This document shows, in pieces, positions 54,999-64,000 of a DNA stretch of 64,000 nt. Under the pieces are notes generated by a model. The model was given only the letters and a program-made list of their open reading frames with translations. It did no database searches and was not told the DNA's origin. The stretch spans positions 62,001-126,000 of the forward strand of contig CAXXPU010000015.1 in NCBI GenBank assembly GCA_963666875.2. The letters run 5' to 3'. A program made the translations under genes and the position numbers. The stretch comes from G963662655 sp963666875. GTDB lineage: Bacteria; Cloacimonadota; Cloacimonadia; Cloacimonadales; JAIOQZ01. Each line of letters opens with the position of its first letter. Positions within the stretch are counted from its first letter, which is position 1.

Positions 54999-56885
54999 TT
55001 AGTTCACGAACTGCCAGTACAGCGTGAAGTTGTAGTGTGTGTCGTTGGACGGCATGTCGAAGAGGTTGTCTTCGGAAGTCAGATTGTAGCACTCCAGGTT
55101 GATCTGGAACCGCTTCGTGATCTGAATCCCAAACCACCCGTCCAGCATGCGCGTCGTATCGATATCGCGATTCCGCCAGTCGCGGTATCCTGCAACCTGT
55201 GTCTGTCGCACGCCCAGCTTCATCGCGTTGTCGTGCCCGACGTCGAGTATCAACTCAACCTCGTTCGAAACCTTCCACCGTGGCAACTCGATCACCTTGT
55301 CGGTCTTGCGATAATCGACCTTGGAAGAGATGTTGAGGATAAAACGACGCCAACTTGTTTGCAGCGTCGTAACGCAATCGGCGCCCAGCACATCTTCTTC
55401 CTCTTCATGGATATACACGATCGTATCCGGTTTCGCGACTGTCTTGAAGTCCGAGCGCAACAAACGCCAGTCGAGATCGACCAGCATCCAGCCGGTTTCG
55501 TATGCGATCCGAATCCCCGCGAACCATCCCGATTCACGGAACTCGTAAAATCGTTCCAGGTATTCCTGTCGATCGCCCTCGGCCCGATATCCCGCAAGCA
55601 CAGCAATCGAATCGCCCCAGGCAATTTTCAACGACTTCTTTTGATCGTAGCCGAATTCGCGCAAGAATGTGGCATGGGAGTGCAGACGTCCGATATCCAG
55701 ACGGTGCTCCGCCAGCCATGAATCGCGCTCGAAATCCTGCGATTGCGCGGTCAGATTGATCTGCTGGTAGAAGAGGCTGTCTCCAGCGTGCAGCAGGTAA
55801 TAACGGTCGTACTCGTCAATGGCTTCGTCGAGGTGATTATCGATGCGGTAGGCTCTCCGCTGGTACTTGTAGCCCACATCCAGAAAGCGGTTGTCCCAGT
55901 AGATGCTGTGATCCCAGAGTCGCTCGCTGGTATATTCCGCGGTTTTAGGCTGATAGACTTTCTTCATCTTGTTCGAGATGATGTCGTGGTTCAGGATGTC
56001 GTTGTCGAGGATGACATCGCCCAGCGTCGAATGCCAGACGACATGGGTCAGGTAGTCGCCGCTTCGCTCGTTTTCCTCGAACATCTCGCCTTCATACGCG
56101 AGGAATTTCAGGTTGACATCGACGTCCCTCAAGCCGAACAGCCTGCCCTTCATGAAGTGGATATACGCGTGGTTCATCACCTTGTCTCCGGTACCGAGTT
56201 GTGCTTCGGTCAGCGCGACCGGGCAACTGTACTGCGGGGTTTCGAGGTGATATATGCCGGATTCGTCCGAAATGGGGTAGAGGGTCTTTATCAATTGCAA
56301 ACTATGCGTTCCGCCCACCGGCAGTTCATTCTGTATGAAGCGGTTGCGGGTGAAGTGGATTGTCGTCTGATACGGCGCGTACAGGTGGAAGTTCTCTTGC
56401 GCGAAAACGTATCTCGTGTCGAGGGATCTCCTGTTATAGCGATATCTCAGATCGCGCAGCCTGTCTTCAACCCGTTCCTTCAGATAAGGTGTCGCCAGCG
56501 TGGTGTCGATTTCTGCCGAATCGCCGATATCCGGCACTTCGGCAGTGAGAATTACGTTGGCCAGCATTTTTGCGGCGACGGGCACGCCGCCCGATGTCGC
56601 GGGTTCGAACGTCCAGCTCGACAGACTTTCGACTATGAGGTTGTCCAGCGTTTCATTACCGGTGCCGGCGATGGTCACGACCTCGCCGAGGGTGCTGTCG
56701 GGTAGTACTTCCACGCTCAAGATGACGATTCCGCCGTCGTAGGTTTTATATTCGGGCTGGCTCAAAATGAAGTGATTCTGTACGACCGCCTGCGGAGCGA
56801 AGTAGGTGGAATCCCGTTCCTGCGCCATAAGGCTGCCTGCGACAAGCAGGACGACGATCAGAGCCAGCGATGTTCTCGATACCAT
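54999..56885 (-). CDS. Exported protein with TonB-C-like domain and predicted outer-membrane barrel
   Basis: 628 residues. Signal peptide MVSRTSLALIVVLLVAGSLMAQ, then a TonB C-terminal-like domain (about 48-115: GGIVILSVEVLPDSTLGEVV ... WTFEPATSGGVPVAAKM), which in usual proteins lies at the end of TonB. After a linker there are about 450 residues of long amphipathic strands with many Y/W/F, ending in YNFTLYWQFVN, as in outer-membrane beta-barrels. The coupling of a TonB-C module to a barrel at the other end is unusual. The function is unknown. The gene overlaps the epimerase gene by 28 bases. Confidence 0.78.
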   Translation of the reverse strand: MVSRTSLALIVVLLVAGSLMAQERDSTYFAPQAVVQNHFILSQPEYKTYDGGIVILSVEVLPDSTLGEVVTIAGTGNETLDNLIVESLSSWTFEPATSGGVPVAAKMLANVILTAEVPDIGDSAEIDTTLATPYLKERVEDRLRDLRYRYNRRSLDTRYVFAQENFHLYAPYQTTIHFTRNRFIQNELPVGGTHSLQLIKTLYPISDESGIYHLETPQYSCPVALTEAQLGTGDKVMNHAYIHFMKGRLFGLRDVDVNLKFLAYEGEMFEENERSGDYLTHVVWHSTLGDVILDNDILNHDIISNKMKKVYQPKTAEYTSERLWDHSIYWDNRFLDVGYKYQRRAYRIDNHLDEAIDEYDRYYLLHAGDSLFYQQINLTAQSQDFERDSWLAEHRLDIGRLHSHATFLREFGYDQKKSLKIAWGDSIAVLAGYRAEGDRQEYLERFYEFRESGWFAGIRIAYETGWMLVDLDWRLLRSDFKTVAKPDTIVYIHEEEEDVLGADCVTTLQTSWRRFILNISSKVDYRKTDKVIELPRWKVSNEVELILDVGHDNAMKLGVRQTQVAGYRDWRNRDIDTTRMLDGWFGIQITKRFQINLECYNLTSEDNLFDMPSNDTHYNFTLYWQFVN

Positions 56886-57838
56886 TCAAATGTCTCCCTG
56901 AGGGCGTCGCCCAAGCCGGTTTCAGACTCCCAGCCGATCAGTCGATTTGCCTTGTCCGGTGAGCAGAGCCAGCATGTTCCCTGAAAATCTGCGATTCGCT
57001 GGAAGTTCAGAATCGGCACGCGCTTCATGATTCTGCCGACGATTTCCGCAAAAAACGTCGCCGGATAAAGCAGCACGGATGGCAGTTGGATTTGTGTAGC
57101 GAAAGACGAGAGACCCTCTTCAAGAAAATTGATAAACTTGTCGAATGTATAGCTGGCGCCGTCCGATATGAAGAAATCCTGACCGAACGCCTTCTCCTGC
57201 ATGGGCAGCATGGTCAGGAACCGCACCAGCTCGACGCTGTAGATCACGCTGAACCTGCGCTCTCCTGAAAGCAGAACCACGACGTGCCACTTCATCATCC
57301 GGAAATAGGGCAGGAAATCGCGGTCTCCGGGACCGAACACGGACGCCGGTCGCACGATCGTCCAGCCAGGCTTTTTCCATCGTCGCACCAGTTTTTCCGC
57401 TTCCAGCTTGCTTTTCCCGTAACCGGAAACTGGATTGCACTCATCCCCTTCCTGCTTGAATATGCCTTGCGAATACGACTGGCCTGCCGCCGCCTGCGAA
57501 CTCATAAATACGAACTGCCGCATCGAATCGATCTCGCTCGCGACATCCAGCATATTGCGGGTGACTTCCACGTTGGCACGAAACAGTTCCGATCGCTTCC
57601 AGGACTTGGTCATGCCTGCGAGATGAAAGACGATTTCGTAGCCTTTCATCACGTCTTTCAGTTGGTCCTCGTCGTGGTAGTCGATGCGAATAAGCCGATG
57701 CTGCAACTCCTCCGGAACCAGGCTGACATCCGAAAACGGACGGATCAATCCGCGAACGTCGTACCCCATCCGACTGAGCTGCGTCATCAACTGGCTTCCG
57801 ATAAAGCCATTTGCACCGGTTACAATTACTTTCTGCAT
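56858..57838 (-). CDS. NAD-dependent epimerase/dehydratase (extended SDR)
   Basis: 326 residues. Nucleotide-binding motif TGANGFIGSQL at the N-terminus, FHLAGMTK, FMSSQAAAG and the catalytic YGKSK (Tyr-x-x-x-Lys) are in place; the RPASVFGPGDRDFL loop follows. It resembles the 3-beta-hydroxysteroid dehydrogenase-like and nucleoside-sugar epimerase group. The substrate is unknown. First gene of a three-gene cluster, with the start not preceded by a strong ribosome site (CATGCAG region). Confidence 0.88.
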   Translation of the reverse strand: MQKVIVTGANGFIGSQLMTQLSRMGYDVRGLIRPFSDVSLVPEELQHRLIRIDYHDEDQLKDVMKGYEIVFHLAGMTKSWKRSELFRANVEVTRNMLDVASEIDSMRQFVFMSSQAAAGQSYSQGIFKQEGDECNPVSGYGKSKLEAEKLVRRWKKPGWTIVRPASVFGPGDRDFLPYFRMMKWHVVVLLSGERRFSVIYSVELVRFLTMLPMQEKAFGQDFFISDGASYTFDKFINFLEEGLSSFATQIQLPSVLLYPATFFAEIVGRIMKRVPILNFQRIADFQGTCWLCSPDKANRLIGWESETGLGDALRETFEWYREHRWL

Positions 57839-57895
57839 GCAGTTGAAATTCCTGATCGATCAGGATTCAGTCAATGTATTTTGTGCGTTTGGTTA

Positions 57896-57994
57896 TTCCC
57901 TCGTGGCGCTCGACCTTTGGCATAACTTCTGAATGAACCGCTTGCGGTTCTTCCGAATGTGATACCTGAATGCTTGGAATGGAAATCAATATTC
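57896..57994. repeat. Family b repeat with family c-like start, copy 2
   Basis: TTCCCTCGTGGCGCTCGACC begins like family c, then continues TTTGGCATAACTTCTGAATG ... TTCCGAATGTGATACCTGAA ... ATATTCGGAAG, matching the unit at 13474-13565 in order and spacing. Confidence 0.72.
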
Positions 57995-58088
57995 GGAAGT
58001 AGATTTCTATCAGATCGACGCTTCCAATTTGAGCGGTAATGATTCTATCTGTTTTTTCTTGACCCGGAGAACATGGATCGATCAACCT

Positions 58089-60032
58089 ATGTTCATGAAC
58101 AAAGGGAGATTTATCACGAAATGGTTGGCGATCACTCTGATCATGATCGCTTCGGCGTTGTCTGCGCAGGCAGCGCCGGATACGCTCTGGAGCAAGCGTT
58201 TCATCCTCGAAGGTAATGACGTCGCCGAAGACGTCGTCCAGATGCCTGATCATGGATTTCTGATGACCGGCGACAGACTGACGATACGGACGGATGCTAT
58301 GGGTGACACCATCTGGACAAGGAGATTCGCGTCTCACAGCTTCTCCGAACTCGGCACGATCACACCGGTCGATAATAATGAATTCATCCTGTCCGGCAGA
58401 GCGTACGAGACTGGTAGAAGCTATCAGGGATGGTGCCTGCGGATTCGGGACGACGGCGATACGCTGTGGAGTCGAACCTGCGGCACGGACGGTATGGACG
58501 ATTTCCGCAAGACTGTCTGGCGGAACGATACACTCTATGTCGCTGGCAGTAGCTTTTACGACTCACAATGGAAGGTGTGGCTGGTCGCGCTCTCGGAAAC
58601 GGGTGATTCGCTATGGTCGAGGTTCTGGAACATCGATGGCAACGAGAGCGTCAACGACATGATCGTAACGCCTGACGACAACCTCCTGATCTGCGGCGTC
58701 GTCGATGCGGATGACAACCAGAACGGCTTCGCGCTGAAGTGCACCATGCAGGGCGATTCGCTGTGGACACGCATATACGGCGGTGATTCTGAGGACGCTA
58801 TCCGCAAGGTCGTCGTGACACCGGAGGGCGATTTCATCTACTGCGGGTACAGTGGATCGTTCGGCGCGGCGAGCATGGATGTCTGGCTTTTCAAGACCGC
58901 GCAGGATGGCGAACCGATCTGGAATCGCGTCTATGGCGGACTGGAATTCGAATATGGGCGATCAGTTATGGTTACGCCCGACGACGGCATGATTGTGGTT
59001 GGATCGAGCAACTCGAACACCGACACGAACCAGGACTTTTACATCACCAAGCGAAACGCGAACGGTGAATCGATCTGGACACGTCTTGTCGGCGGCGATG
59101 AATCGGATGCCGCGTATGCGATCTGTCCTGCCGATAACGGTGGATTTGTGGTGGTGGGGCGTAGTATTTCGGAGCCTTCCGCGGATTTCGATATCCTGAT
59201 GCTCCGCTACGATGGTCTGCATGCCGATTTCTACAGCGAGACCCAGTCCGGCTACCAACCGCTGAACGTGCAGTTCCACAGCATATCGACCGGCAACATT
59301 ACCCAATGGCAGTGGGACACGGACGGCGACGGAACAATCGATGCCGAAGGCCCAGATCCGGAAATTCTTTACCAGCATGACGGAATCTACGACGTCGTCT
59401 TGAAAATCACCGACGGTACATACACCGATTCGCTCCGATTGGAGGCGTTCATCGAGGTGATCGCCAACGAATCGCCGCAGATCGTCGATTTCAGTCCTGT
59501 GGATACATTGATTACCATTCAGGAGGGCGAAGAGGTTCAGTTCAGCGTCAATGCGACCGATGACCACGGCATCCTTCATTACAGTTGGTGGCTGGATGGA
59601 GATGATGTCGGCATTCCGCTCACATCCTGGATCCATTCGTTCGATGAGAGTGGGGAGTTCATGGTCGCATGCAGGGTATCGGACAATCAGTTCAGCACCG
59701 AAACAAATTGGCTTGTGGAAGTGACGACATCCTTGGACGATCCGACCATTCCTTCAGAGACATGCATCCTCGGCGCTTGGCCCAACCCCTTCAATCCAAC
59801 CACGACGATCTCGTTCTCGATCCCGAAGGACGACAAGGTCGAACTGAAGGTCTATAACATCAAGGGACAGCTTGTGAAAACGCTGGTTGACGATCACCTC
59901 GAAGCCGGAACGCACAAGGCTGTCTGGGACGGTGACAACAAGTACGGCAAGAAAGTATCGTCAGGTATCTATCTGTATCGGCTCGAATCCTGCGGGAAGT
60001 CGAAGGCGCAGAAGATGCTCTTGCTCAAATAG
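58089..60032 (+). CDS. Secreted beta-propeller/PKD protein with T9SS-type C-terminus
   Basis: About 647 residues. Signal peptide (GRFITKWLAITLIMIASALSAQA). Then about seven repeats of about 50 residues with the pattern DxLWSRxxGGxxxDxxxxVxxxxDxxxxxxG, a beta-propeller; then a PKD-like domain (about 385-470: YQPLNVQFHSISTGNITQWQ), another Ig-like domain, and the T9SS/FlgD-type end (NPFNPTTTISFSIPKDDKVE ... MLLLK). The start is uncertain: ATG at 58089 and 58095 fit the signal peptide, but the only good ribosome site (CCCGGAGA) is near an out-of-frame ATG at 58073. First of three neighbouring genes with similar sorting domains. Confidence 0.82.
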   Translation: MFMNKGRFITKWLAITLIMIASALSAQAAPDTLWSKRFILEGNDVAEDVVQMPDHGFLMTGDRLTIRTDAMGDTIWTRRFASHSFSELGTITPVDNNEFILSGRAYETGRSYQGWCLRIRDDGDTLWSRTCGTDGMDDFRKTVWRNDTLYVAGSSFYDSQWKVWLVALSETGDSLWSRFWNIDGNESVNDMIVTPDDNLLICGVVDADDNQNGFALKCTMQGDSLWTRIYGGDSEDAIRKVVVTPEGDFIYCGYSGSFGAASMDVWLFKTAQDGEPIWNRVYGGLEFEYGRSVMVTPDDGMIVVGSSNSNTDTNQDFYITKRNANGESIWTRLVGGDESDAAYAICPADNGGFVVVGRSISEPSADFDILMLRYDGLHADFYSETQSGYQPLNVQFHSISTGNITQWQWDTDGDGTIDAEGPDPEILYQHDGIYDVVLKITDGTYTDSLRLEAFIEVIANESPQIVDFSPVDTLITIQEGEEVQFSVNATDDHGILHYSWWLDGDDVGIPLTSWIHSFDESGEFMVACRVSDNQFSTETNWLVEVTTSLDDPTIPSETCILGAWPNPFNPTTTISFSIPKDDKVELKVYNIKGQLVKTLVDDHLEAGTHKAVWDGDNKYGKKVSSGIYLYRLESCGKSKAQKMLLLK

Positions 60033-60058
60033 TTACGCGACGCAATAACCTCTCTCCT

Positions 60059-60082
60059 CCCCCTCTTGATTCCAAGAGGGGG
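60059..60082. repeat. C/G-rich hairpin, family g, copy 1
   Basis: CCCCCTCTTG-ATTC-CAAGAGGGGG, then CTGGGGGGAGTTGGAGGC, whose GGAGG serves the next gene. Copy 2 at 62221 has T:A where this has G:C next to the loop, a compensated change. Confidence 0.8.
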
Positions 60083-60103
60083 CTGGGGGGAGTTGGAGGC
60101 ACC

Positions 60104-62194
60104 ATGAAACGAACATTGCTACTCCTGCTACTCTCAATCACACTACTTCACTCCCTTCACATCTACGAGGACACGGTTTGGGATCGACGAGGTAATCCAT
60201 ACATCTTCGAAGAAAACGTTTACGTTCACGAAGGTGCCACACTGACCATCCTTCCCGGTTGCGAGATACATATCAAGGCGATGCCATCCTGGGTCAATGG
60301 GAACTTCTGGTGTGGCACAAACAACGAAGCGCAAGCAAAGAGATTTCATGTATCGGGCAAGATCGTTGCTGTCGGTACCGAAGACGACCCCATCTCCTTT
60401 TTGCGCTACCCGGATACGGAAGCATACGCCTGGGGCGGAGTATTCGTTGATGAAGACGCTGAAACACCGATCTTCCAGCATTGTGTATTTCTGGGAGTAT
60501 ACCGCAACGTCTTCTCCGATTGGACAGTAACGTGTGGTGCTGTGTGCTCCAAAAACGGTGACTTCAGGATTGAACATTGCACCTTCACAAACTGCCAAAC
60601 AGGGATTTATTCATGCTATATTCAAAACGATACGATGATCTATGGCTGCATCTTCGAGGCAACCGAAGAAGCTCAATTTTCAGATGATAGCCGTTATTTG
60701 GGAATCATTGCTACCGGTTCTTCGGATAACGATGTAATGCCTCAGCTCATCGTTGCTCGAAATCGTTTTATCAATATTTCGTTTCCTTTCGGATCGGGAT
60801 CATACCAGGGTGGAGGCTTAACTAATCAATGGGCATATAATTATCATGCTAATTTCGAAGATTATGATATAGTTCTTGAAGATGACAGGCGACAAAGAAA
60901 CCAACCTTATAAAAGTGTATATGGTAGTGTTTTCATCAACTGGAGCGAAAGCGGAGGTGGAGGAGAATCCGACAATATGAGCTGCTTCAGGAAAAACTAT
61001 ATCTATGACACATCATCGGGAAACCCAATGACAACTTACAGTGTAAATAGCCATGTCATATCCGATAATATCTTCTATGGAAATGTTGATATTGACGATC
61101 GTTTTGCCGATTCGACGATCGTGTGCAATAATGTAGTGTATGTATCAACCGACTGGGCCTTTTATGAACCCGAGAATCCCTTTCATGTATACAACAATTT
61201 GTTTACCGGTTATCCGAAACTGCGCGCATGCCATCCAGGCATCCTGCACAACAACACACTGCTTTCGAGGCACAACAATAGCTGCCTCGCAGCTTTGGAT
61301 TACGACTTCGACGTTTACAATAATATCCTGTGTGCGATAGACGAAATCATGTCGGCGGGTGGACCAGCAACTGTTCTCAGCTACAATTTCATGAATCACC
61401 CATTTCCCGCATTCGCAACCGACGGCGGCGGTAACATCTTCGGAGACGATCCGATGTTCGCGGATACGCTGAACGGCGATTACAGCCTTGCGGAGGGCAG
61501 CCCGTGCATCGACGCCGGAATGCCGGATGGGGATTACCCGCCAACGGATATTCTGGGTAACGTCCGTGTCTGGGATGGTGATGGCGACGGAACCGCCACC
61601 ATTGATATTGGTGCTTTCGAGTACGGCGCGCCATTCTGGGGCGGCATCGAGGGCTACGTGTACGAGGAAGACGGCGAAACACCGCTCGACATCGCCAAGA
61701 TAACCGTCGATGGCGTGCAGTTCCCCGAGTGGAGCGACTCGACCGGCTGGTTCCGCATCCTGACCGGTCCGGGAACCTTCACGCTCAACATCGAACGTAT
61801 GTACTACGATGATCAACAAGTCACCGGCATTGTGGTTGAGCAGGGATCGCCGACCTACCGCAACATCACCATGCAAAGCCTCGAAGCACACGACTACGAC
61901 AACCTCATTCAGCAATATACCATCACCATGGAGCAAAACACGCCCAACCCGTTCAATCCTACCACGACGATCGCGTATTCGATCCCGAAGGACGACAAGG
62001 TCGAGTTGAAGGTCTATAACATCAAGGGACAGCTCGTGAAAACGTTGGTGAACGACCACCTCGAAGCCGGAACGCATAAAGCTGTATGGAATGGTGACAA
62101 CAAATACGGCAAGAGCGTATCGTCGGGTATCTATCTGTATCGGCTCGAGTCTTGCGGGAAGACGAAGGCACAGAAGATGCTTTTGCTCAAATAG
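60104..62194 (+). CDS. Secreted beta-helix protein with T9SS-type C-terminus, mosaic paralog 1
   Basis: 696 residues: signal peptide MKRTLLLLLLSITLLHSLHI, a conserved N-terminal segment (EDTVWDRRGNPYIFEENVYV), a right-handed beta-helix of short N/F-rich coils to about 500 (ending GAFEYGAPFWGG), a carboxypeptidase-regulatory-like module (GYVYEEDGETPLDIAKITVD), and the NPFNPTTTIAYSIPKDDKVE ... MLLLK sorting domain. The last is nearly the same as in the preceding gene. Bases 61379-61833 are identical to 63546-64000 of the next paralog, while the middle is divergent. GGAGGCACC is the ribosome site, next to the family g hairpin. Confidence 0.86.
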   Translation: MKRTLLLLLLSITLLHSLHIYEDTVWDRRGNPYIFEENVYVHEGATLTILPGCEIHIKAMPSWVNGNFWCGTNNEAQAKRFHVSGKIVAVGTEDDPISFLRYPDTEAYAWGGVFVDEDAETPIFQHCVFLGVYRNVFSDWTVTCGAVCSKNGDFRIEHCTFTNCQTGIYSCYIQNDTMIYGCIFEATEEAQFSDDSRYLGIIATGSSDNDVMPQLIVARNRFINISFPFGSGSYQGGGLTNQWAYNYHANFEDYDIVLEDDRRQRNQPYKSVYGSVFINWSESGGGGESDNMSCFRKNYIYDTSSGNPMTTYSVNSHVISDNIFYGNVDIDDRFADSTIVCNNVVYVSTDWAFYEPENPFHVYNNLFTGYPKLRACHPGILHNNTLLSRHNNSCLAALDYDFDVYNNILCAIDEIMSAGGPATVLSYNFMNHPFPAFATDGGGNIFGDDPMFADTLNGDYSLAEGSPCIDAGMPDGDYPPTDILGNVRVWDGDGDGTATIDIGAFEYGAPFWGGIEGYVYEEDGETPLDIAKITVDGVQFPEWSDSTGWFRILTGPGTFTLNIERMYYDDQQVTGIVVEQGSPTYRNITMQSLEAHDYDNLIQQYTITMEQNTPNPFNPTTTIAYSIPKDDKVELKVYNIKGQLVKTLVNDHLEAGTHKAVWNGDNKYGKSVSSGIYLYRLESCGKTKAQKMLLLK

Positions 62195-62220
62195 TTACGC
62201 GATGCAATAACCTCCCTGCA

Positions 62221-62244
62221 CCCCCTCTTTATTCAAAGAGGGGG
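62221..62244. repeat. C/G-rich hairpin, family g, copy 2
   Basis: CCCCCTCTTT-ATTC-AAAGAGGGGG followed by CTGGGGGGAGTTTGGAGGCC. It is part of the duplicated intergenic unit that also occurs at 60033-60103. Confidence 0.8.
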
Positions 62245-62267
62245 CTGGGGGGAGTTTGGAGGCCCAA

Positions 62268-64000
62268 ATGAAACGAACACTGCTTATCCTCGTACTCTCA
62301 ATCTCTCTGTTGAACGCGCTCCACATCTACGAGGACACGGTTTGGGATCGACGAGGTAATCCATATATCTTCGAAGAAAACGTTTACGTTCACGGTGGTG
62401 CAACACTGACGATTCTTCCCGGCTGCGAGATCCATATCAAGGCGATGCCATCAACTGGTTACACTAATTTCAGGGTGAACAACAGCGGTGAGGCGGATGC
62501 CAAGATTTTCCATGTCACAGGCAAAATAGTAGCAATCGGTACCGAAGAAGAACCGATCATGTTCACACGTTATCCCGATACGGAAGGCTACGCTTGGGGA
62601 GGGATATTTATTCTTGAAGGTGCAGAAGCACCTGTTTTCAAACATTGCGAGTTTTATAGTGCCTATCAAAACATATATCCTGACGGACTAGATACTGTTG
62701 GTGCAATATGTGTCGATAGCGGTGATCCTCGAATCGAGTACTGCTCCTTCACGAATTGCCAGACAGGAATTACATTCAACAATCTTCAAAATGATACCAT
62801 GATCTATGGCTGTACGTTCGAGGCTACCGAAGAAGCTCAATTTGTTTATAACAGTTTTTATTTAGGAATCATTGCTAATGGCATTTCGGATACCGAAATA
62901 AGACCACAACTCATTGCTGCCAGGTGTCGCTTTATCAATATCTCATTCCCATTCGGATCGGGTTCATACCAGGGAGGGGGACTAATCAATCAGAGGGTAT
63001 TTAATTATCATAACAAATACGAAGATTACGACTTGGTTCTTCCAGAAGAGGAGGATTCCCAAAGAAACCAATCGTTCAGGTGCGTATATGGCGGAGTGTT
63101 TATTAACTGGAGCGCAACCGGAGGTGGTGGATATCCAGATAACATGAGCTACTCCAGGAAGAATTACATTTACGACTCATCTACCGGCAATCCTATGACA
63201 ACGTCATGTACAGATTATCACGTCATTTCCGACAATGTTTTTGTTGGTAATGTAGATATTGATGATCGCAATGCCGATTCGACGATCGTGTGTAATAATG
63301 TGGTGTGCACATCGTCCAGCGATACATTTTACCAACCCGAAAGTCCCAATATGATCTACAATAATCTGTTTACTGGGTACTCGTTTCTGTATCCAACATT
63401 TGCTGACTGCACTATGTTCAATAACTCGTATAAAACTGATTACACCTCCTGTTTCGGGACTGAATATTACGATTACTTAGTGTATAACAATATTCTATGT
63501 GCGACAGAAGAAACAATGGCATGGGGTGGCCCCGAAACAATCTTGAGCTACAATTTCATGAATCACCCATTTCCCGCATTCGCAACCGACGGCGGCGGTA
63601 ACATCTTCGGAGACGATCCGATGTTCGCGGATACGCTGAACGGCGATTACAGCCTTGCGGAGGGCAGCCCGTGCATCGACGCCGGAATGCCGGATGGGGA
63701 TTACCCGCCAACGGATATTCTGGGTAACGTCCGTGTCTGGGATGGTGATGGCGACGGAACCGCCACCATTGATATTGGTGCTTTCGAGTACGGCGCGCCA
63801 TTCTGGGGCGGCATCGAGGGCTACGTGTACGAGGAAGACGGCGAAACACCGCTCGACATCGCCAAGATAACCGTCGATGGCGTGCAGTTCCCCGAGTGGA
63901 GCGACTCGACCGGCTGGTTCCGCATCCTGACCGGTCCGGGAACCTTCACGCTCAACATCGAACGTATGTACTACGATGATCAACAAGTCACCGGCATTGT
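62268..64000 (+). CDS. Secreted beta-helix protein, mosaic paralog 2 (cut by window end)
   Basis: At least 577 residues, open to the last base. Signal peptide MKRTLLILVLSISLLNAL, then the same EDTVWDRRGNPYIFEENVYV segment as the preceding gene. The central beta-helix has similar motifs but much substitution (for example QNDTMIYGCTFEATEEAQF). From 63546 it is identical to the paralog for at least 455 bases. A T9SS-type C-terminus is expected beyond the window. The start at 62268 follows GGAGG. Confidence 0.85.
   Translation, partial: MKRTLLILVLSISLLNALHIYEDTVWDRRGNPYIFEENVYVHGGATLTILPGCEIHIKAMPSTGYTNFRVNNSGEADAKIFHVTGKIVAIGTEEEPIMFTRYPDTEGYAWGGIFILEGAEAPVFKHCEFYSAYQNIYPDGLDTVGAICVDSGDPRIEYCSFTNCQTGITFNNLQNDTMIYGCTFEATEEAQFVYNSFYLGIIANGISDTEIRPQLIAARCRFINISFPFGSGSYQGGGLINQRVFNYHNKYEDYDLVLPEEEDSQRNQSFRCVYGGVFINWSATGGGGYPDNMSYSRKNYIYDSSTGNPMTTSCTDYHVISDNVFVGNVDIDDRNADSTIVCNNVVCTSSSDTFYQPESPNMIYNNLFTGYSFLYPTFADCTMFNNSYKTDYTSCFGTEYYDYLVYNNILCATEETMAWGGPETILSYNFMNHPFPAFATDGGGNIFGDDPMFADTLNGDYSLAEGSPCIDAGMPDGDYPPTDILGNVRVWDGDGDGTATIDIGAFEYGAPFWGGIEGYVYEEDGETPLDIAKITVDGVQFPEWSDSTGWFRILTGPGTFTLNIERMYYDDQQVTGI

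Overview
The window looks like a chromosome segment from an anaerobic, Gram-negative (diderm) bacterium of the Candidatus Cloacimonadota / FCB type. Evidence: several secreted giant proteins end in the NPFNPxTTI...YNxxGQxVxTL...K(M/I)LLK domain typical of type IX secretion (T9SS) or FlgD-like sorting domains; there are outer-membrane barrels and patatin autotransporters; the thiazole synthase is a Thi4 with His in place of the suicide Cys, a form suited to sulfide-rich anoxic conditions; and intergenic DNA is packed with short palindromic repeats. This placement is inferred from protein style. No rRNA is present to confirm it.

Layout. 1-477: noncoding repeats and a terminator. 478-3834: secreted T9SS-type protein. 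3940-5581: HAD phosphatase, small acidic protein and a class I glutamine amidotransferase. 5583-7549: three tandem paralogous exported barrel-like proteins. 8026-10375: a frameshifted exported beta-propeller protein. 10518-13439: Bcp peroxiredoxin, two small exported proteins and an exported alpha/beta hydrolase. 13672-17260: TPP-riboswitch-controlled operon thi4-thiE-thiC-thiD. 17425-22644: TPR protein followed by two tandem type Vd (PlpD-like) patatin autotransporters. 22760: tRNA-Ala(CGC). 22844-26710: secreted beta-helix protein. 26833-27612: SAM methyltransferase. 27794-32664: plus-strand operon of PIN-PhoH ATPase, HD-GYP protein, an alanine racemase with an unrecognised C-terminal extension of about 265 residues, and a membrane-anchored zinc ribbon. 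32704-34482: VOC protein and a DsbD-like membrane protein. 34725-40085: a 1786-residue four-module beta-helix protein. 40300-41828: tcdA and a TatD nuclease. 41884-45679: CheB-CheR fusion and PEP carboxykinase. 45908-47217: a complete IS256-family insertion sequence with an 8-bp target duplication, 4 bp from a perfect 37-bp palindrome. 47321-54006: cca, recO, glmS and an ABC exporter whose permease is fused to a CPBP protease. 54384-57838: membrane protein, TonB-C-like/barrel protein and an SDR epimerase. 58089-64000: three plus-strand secreted proteins; the last two are mosaic paralogs sharing at least 455 identical bases, and the last one runs off the window.

How the parts work together. 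Much of the coding capacity serves the cell envelope: surface beta-helix and propeller adhesin-like proteins, outer-membrane barrels, autotransporters, lipid/disulfide functions and wall precursor enzymes (Alr, GlmS). The rest is housekeeping: thiamine synthesis, tRNA maturation (cca, tcdA), DNA repair (recO) and gluconeogenesis (pckA).

The most unusual material is a set of short palindromic repeat modules (called a to g below) that recur in different orders. In particular, a roughly 25-bp core (GTCATCCTGAGCGGAGTCGAAGG-like, family a) sits in the loops of hairpins whose stems are unrelated in sequence but still self-complementary, and in one case splits another palindromic repeat. Other points worth follow-up are the extended alanine racemase, the CheB-CheR fusion with a lost catalytic His, cassette-like mosaicism in the beta-helix paralogs, and a possible small RNA at 54263-54363.
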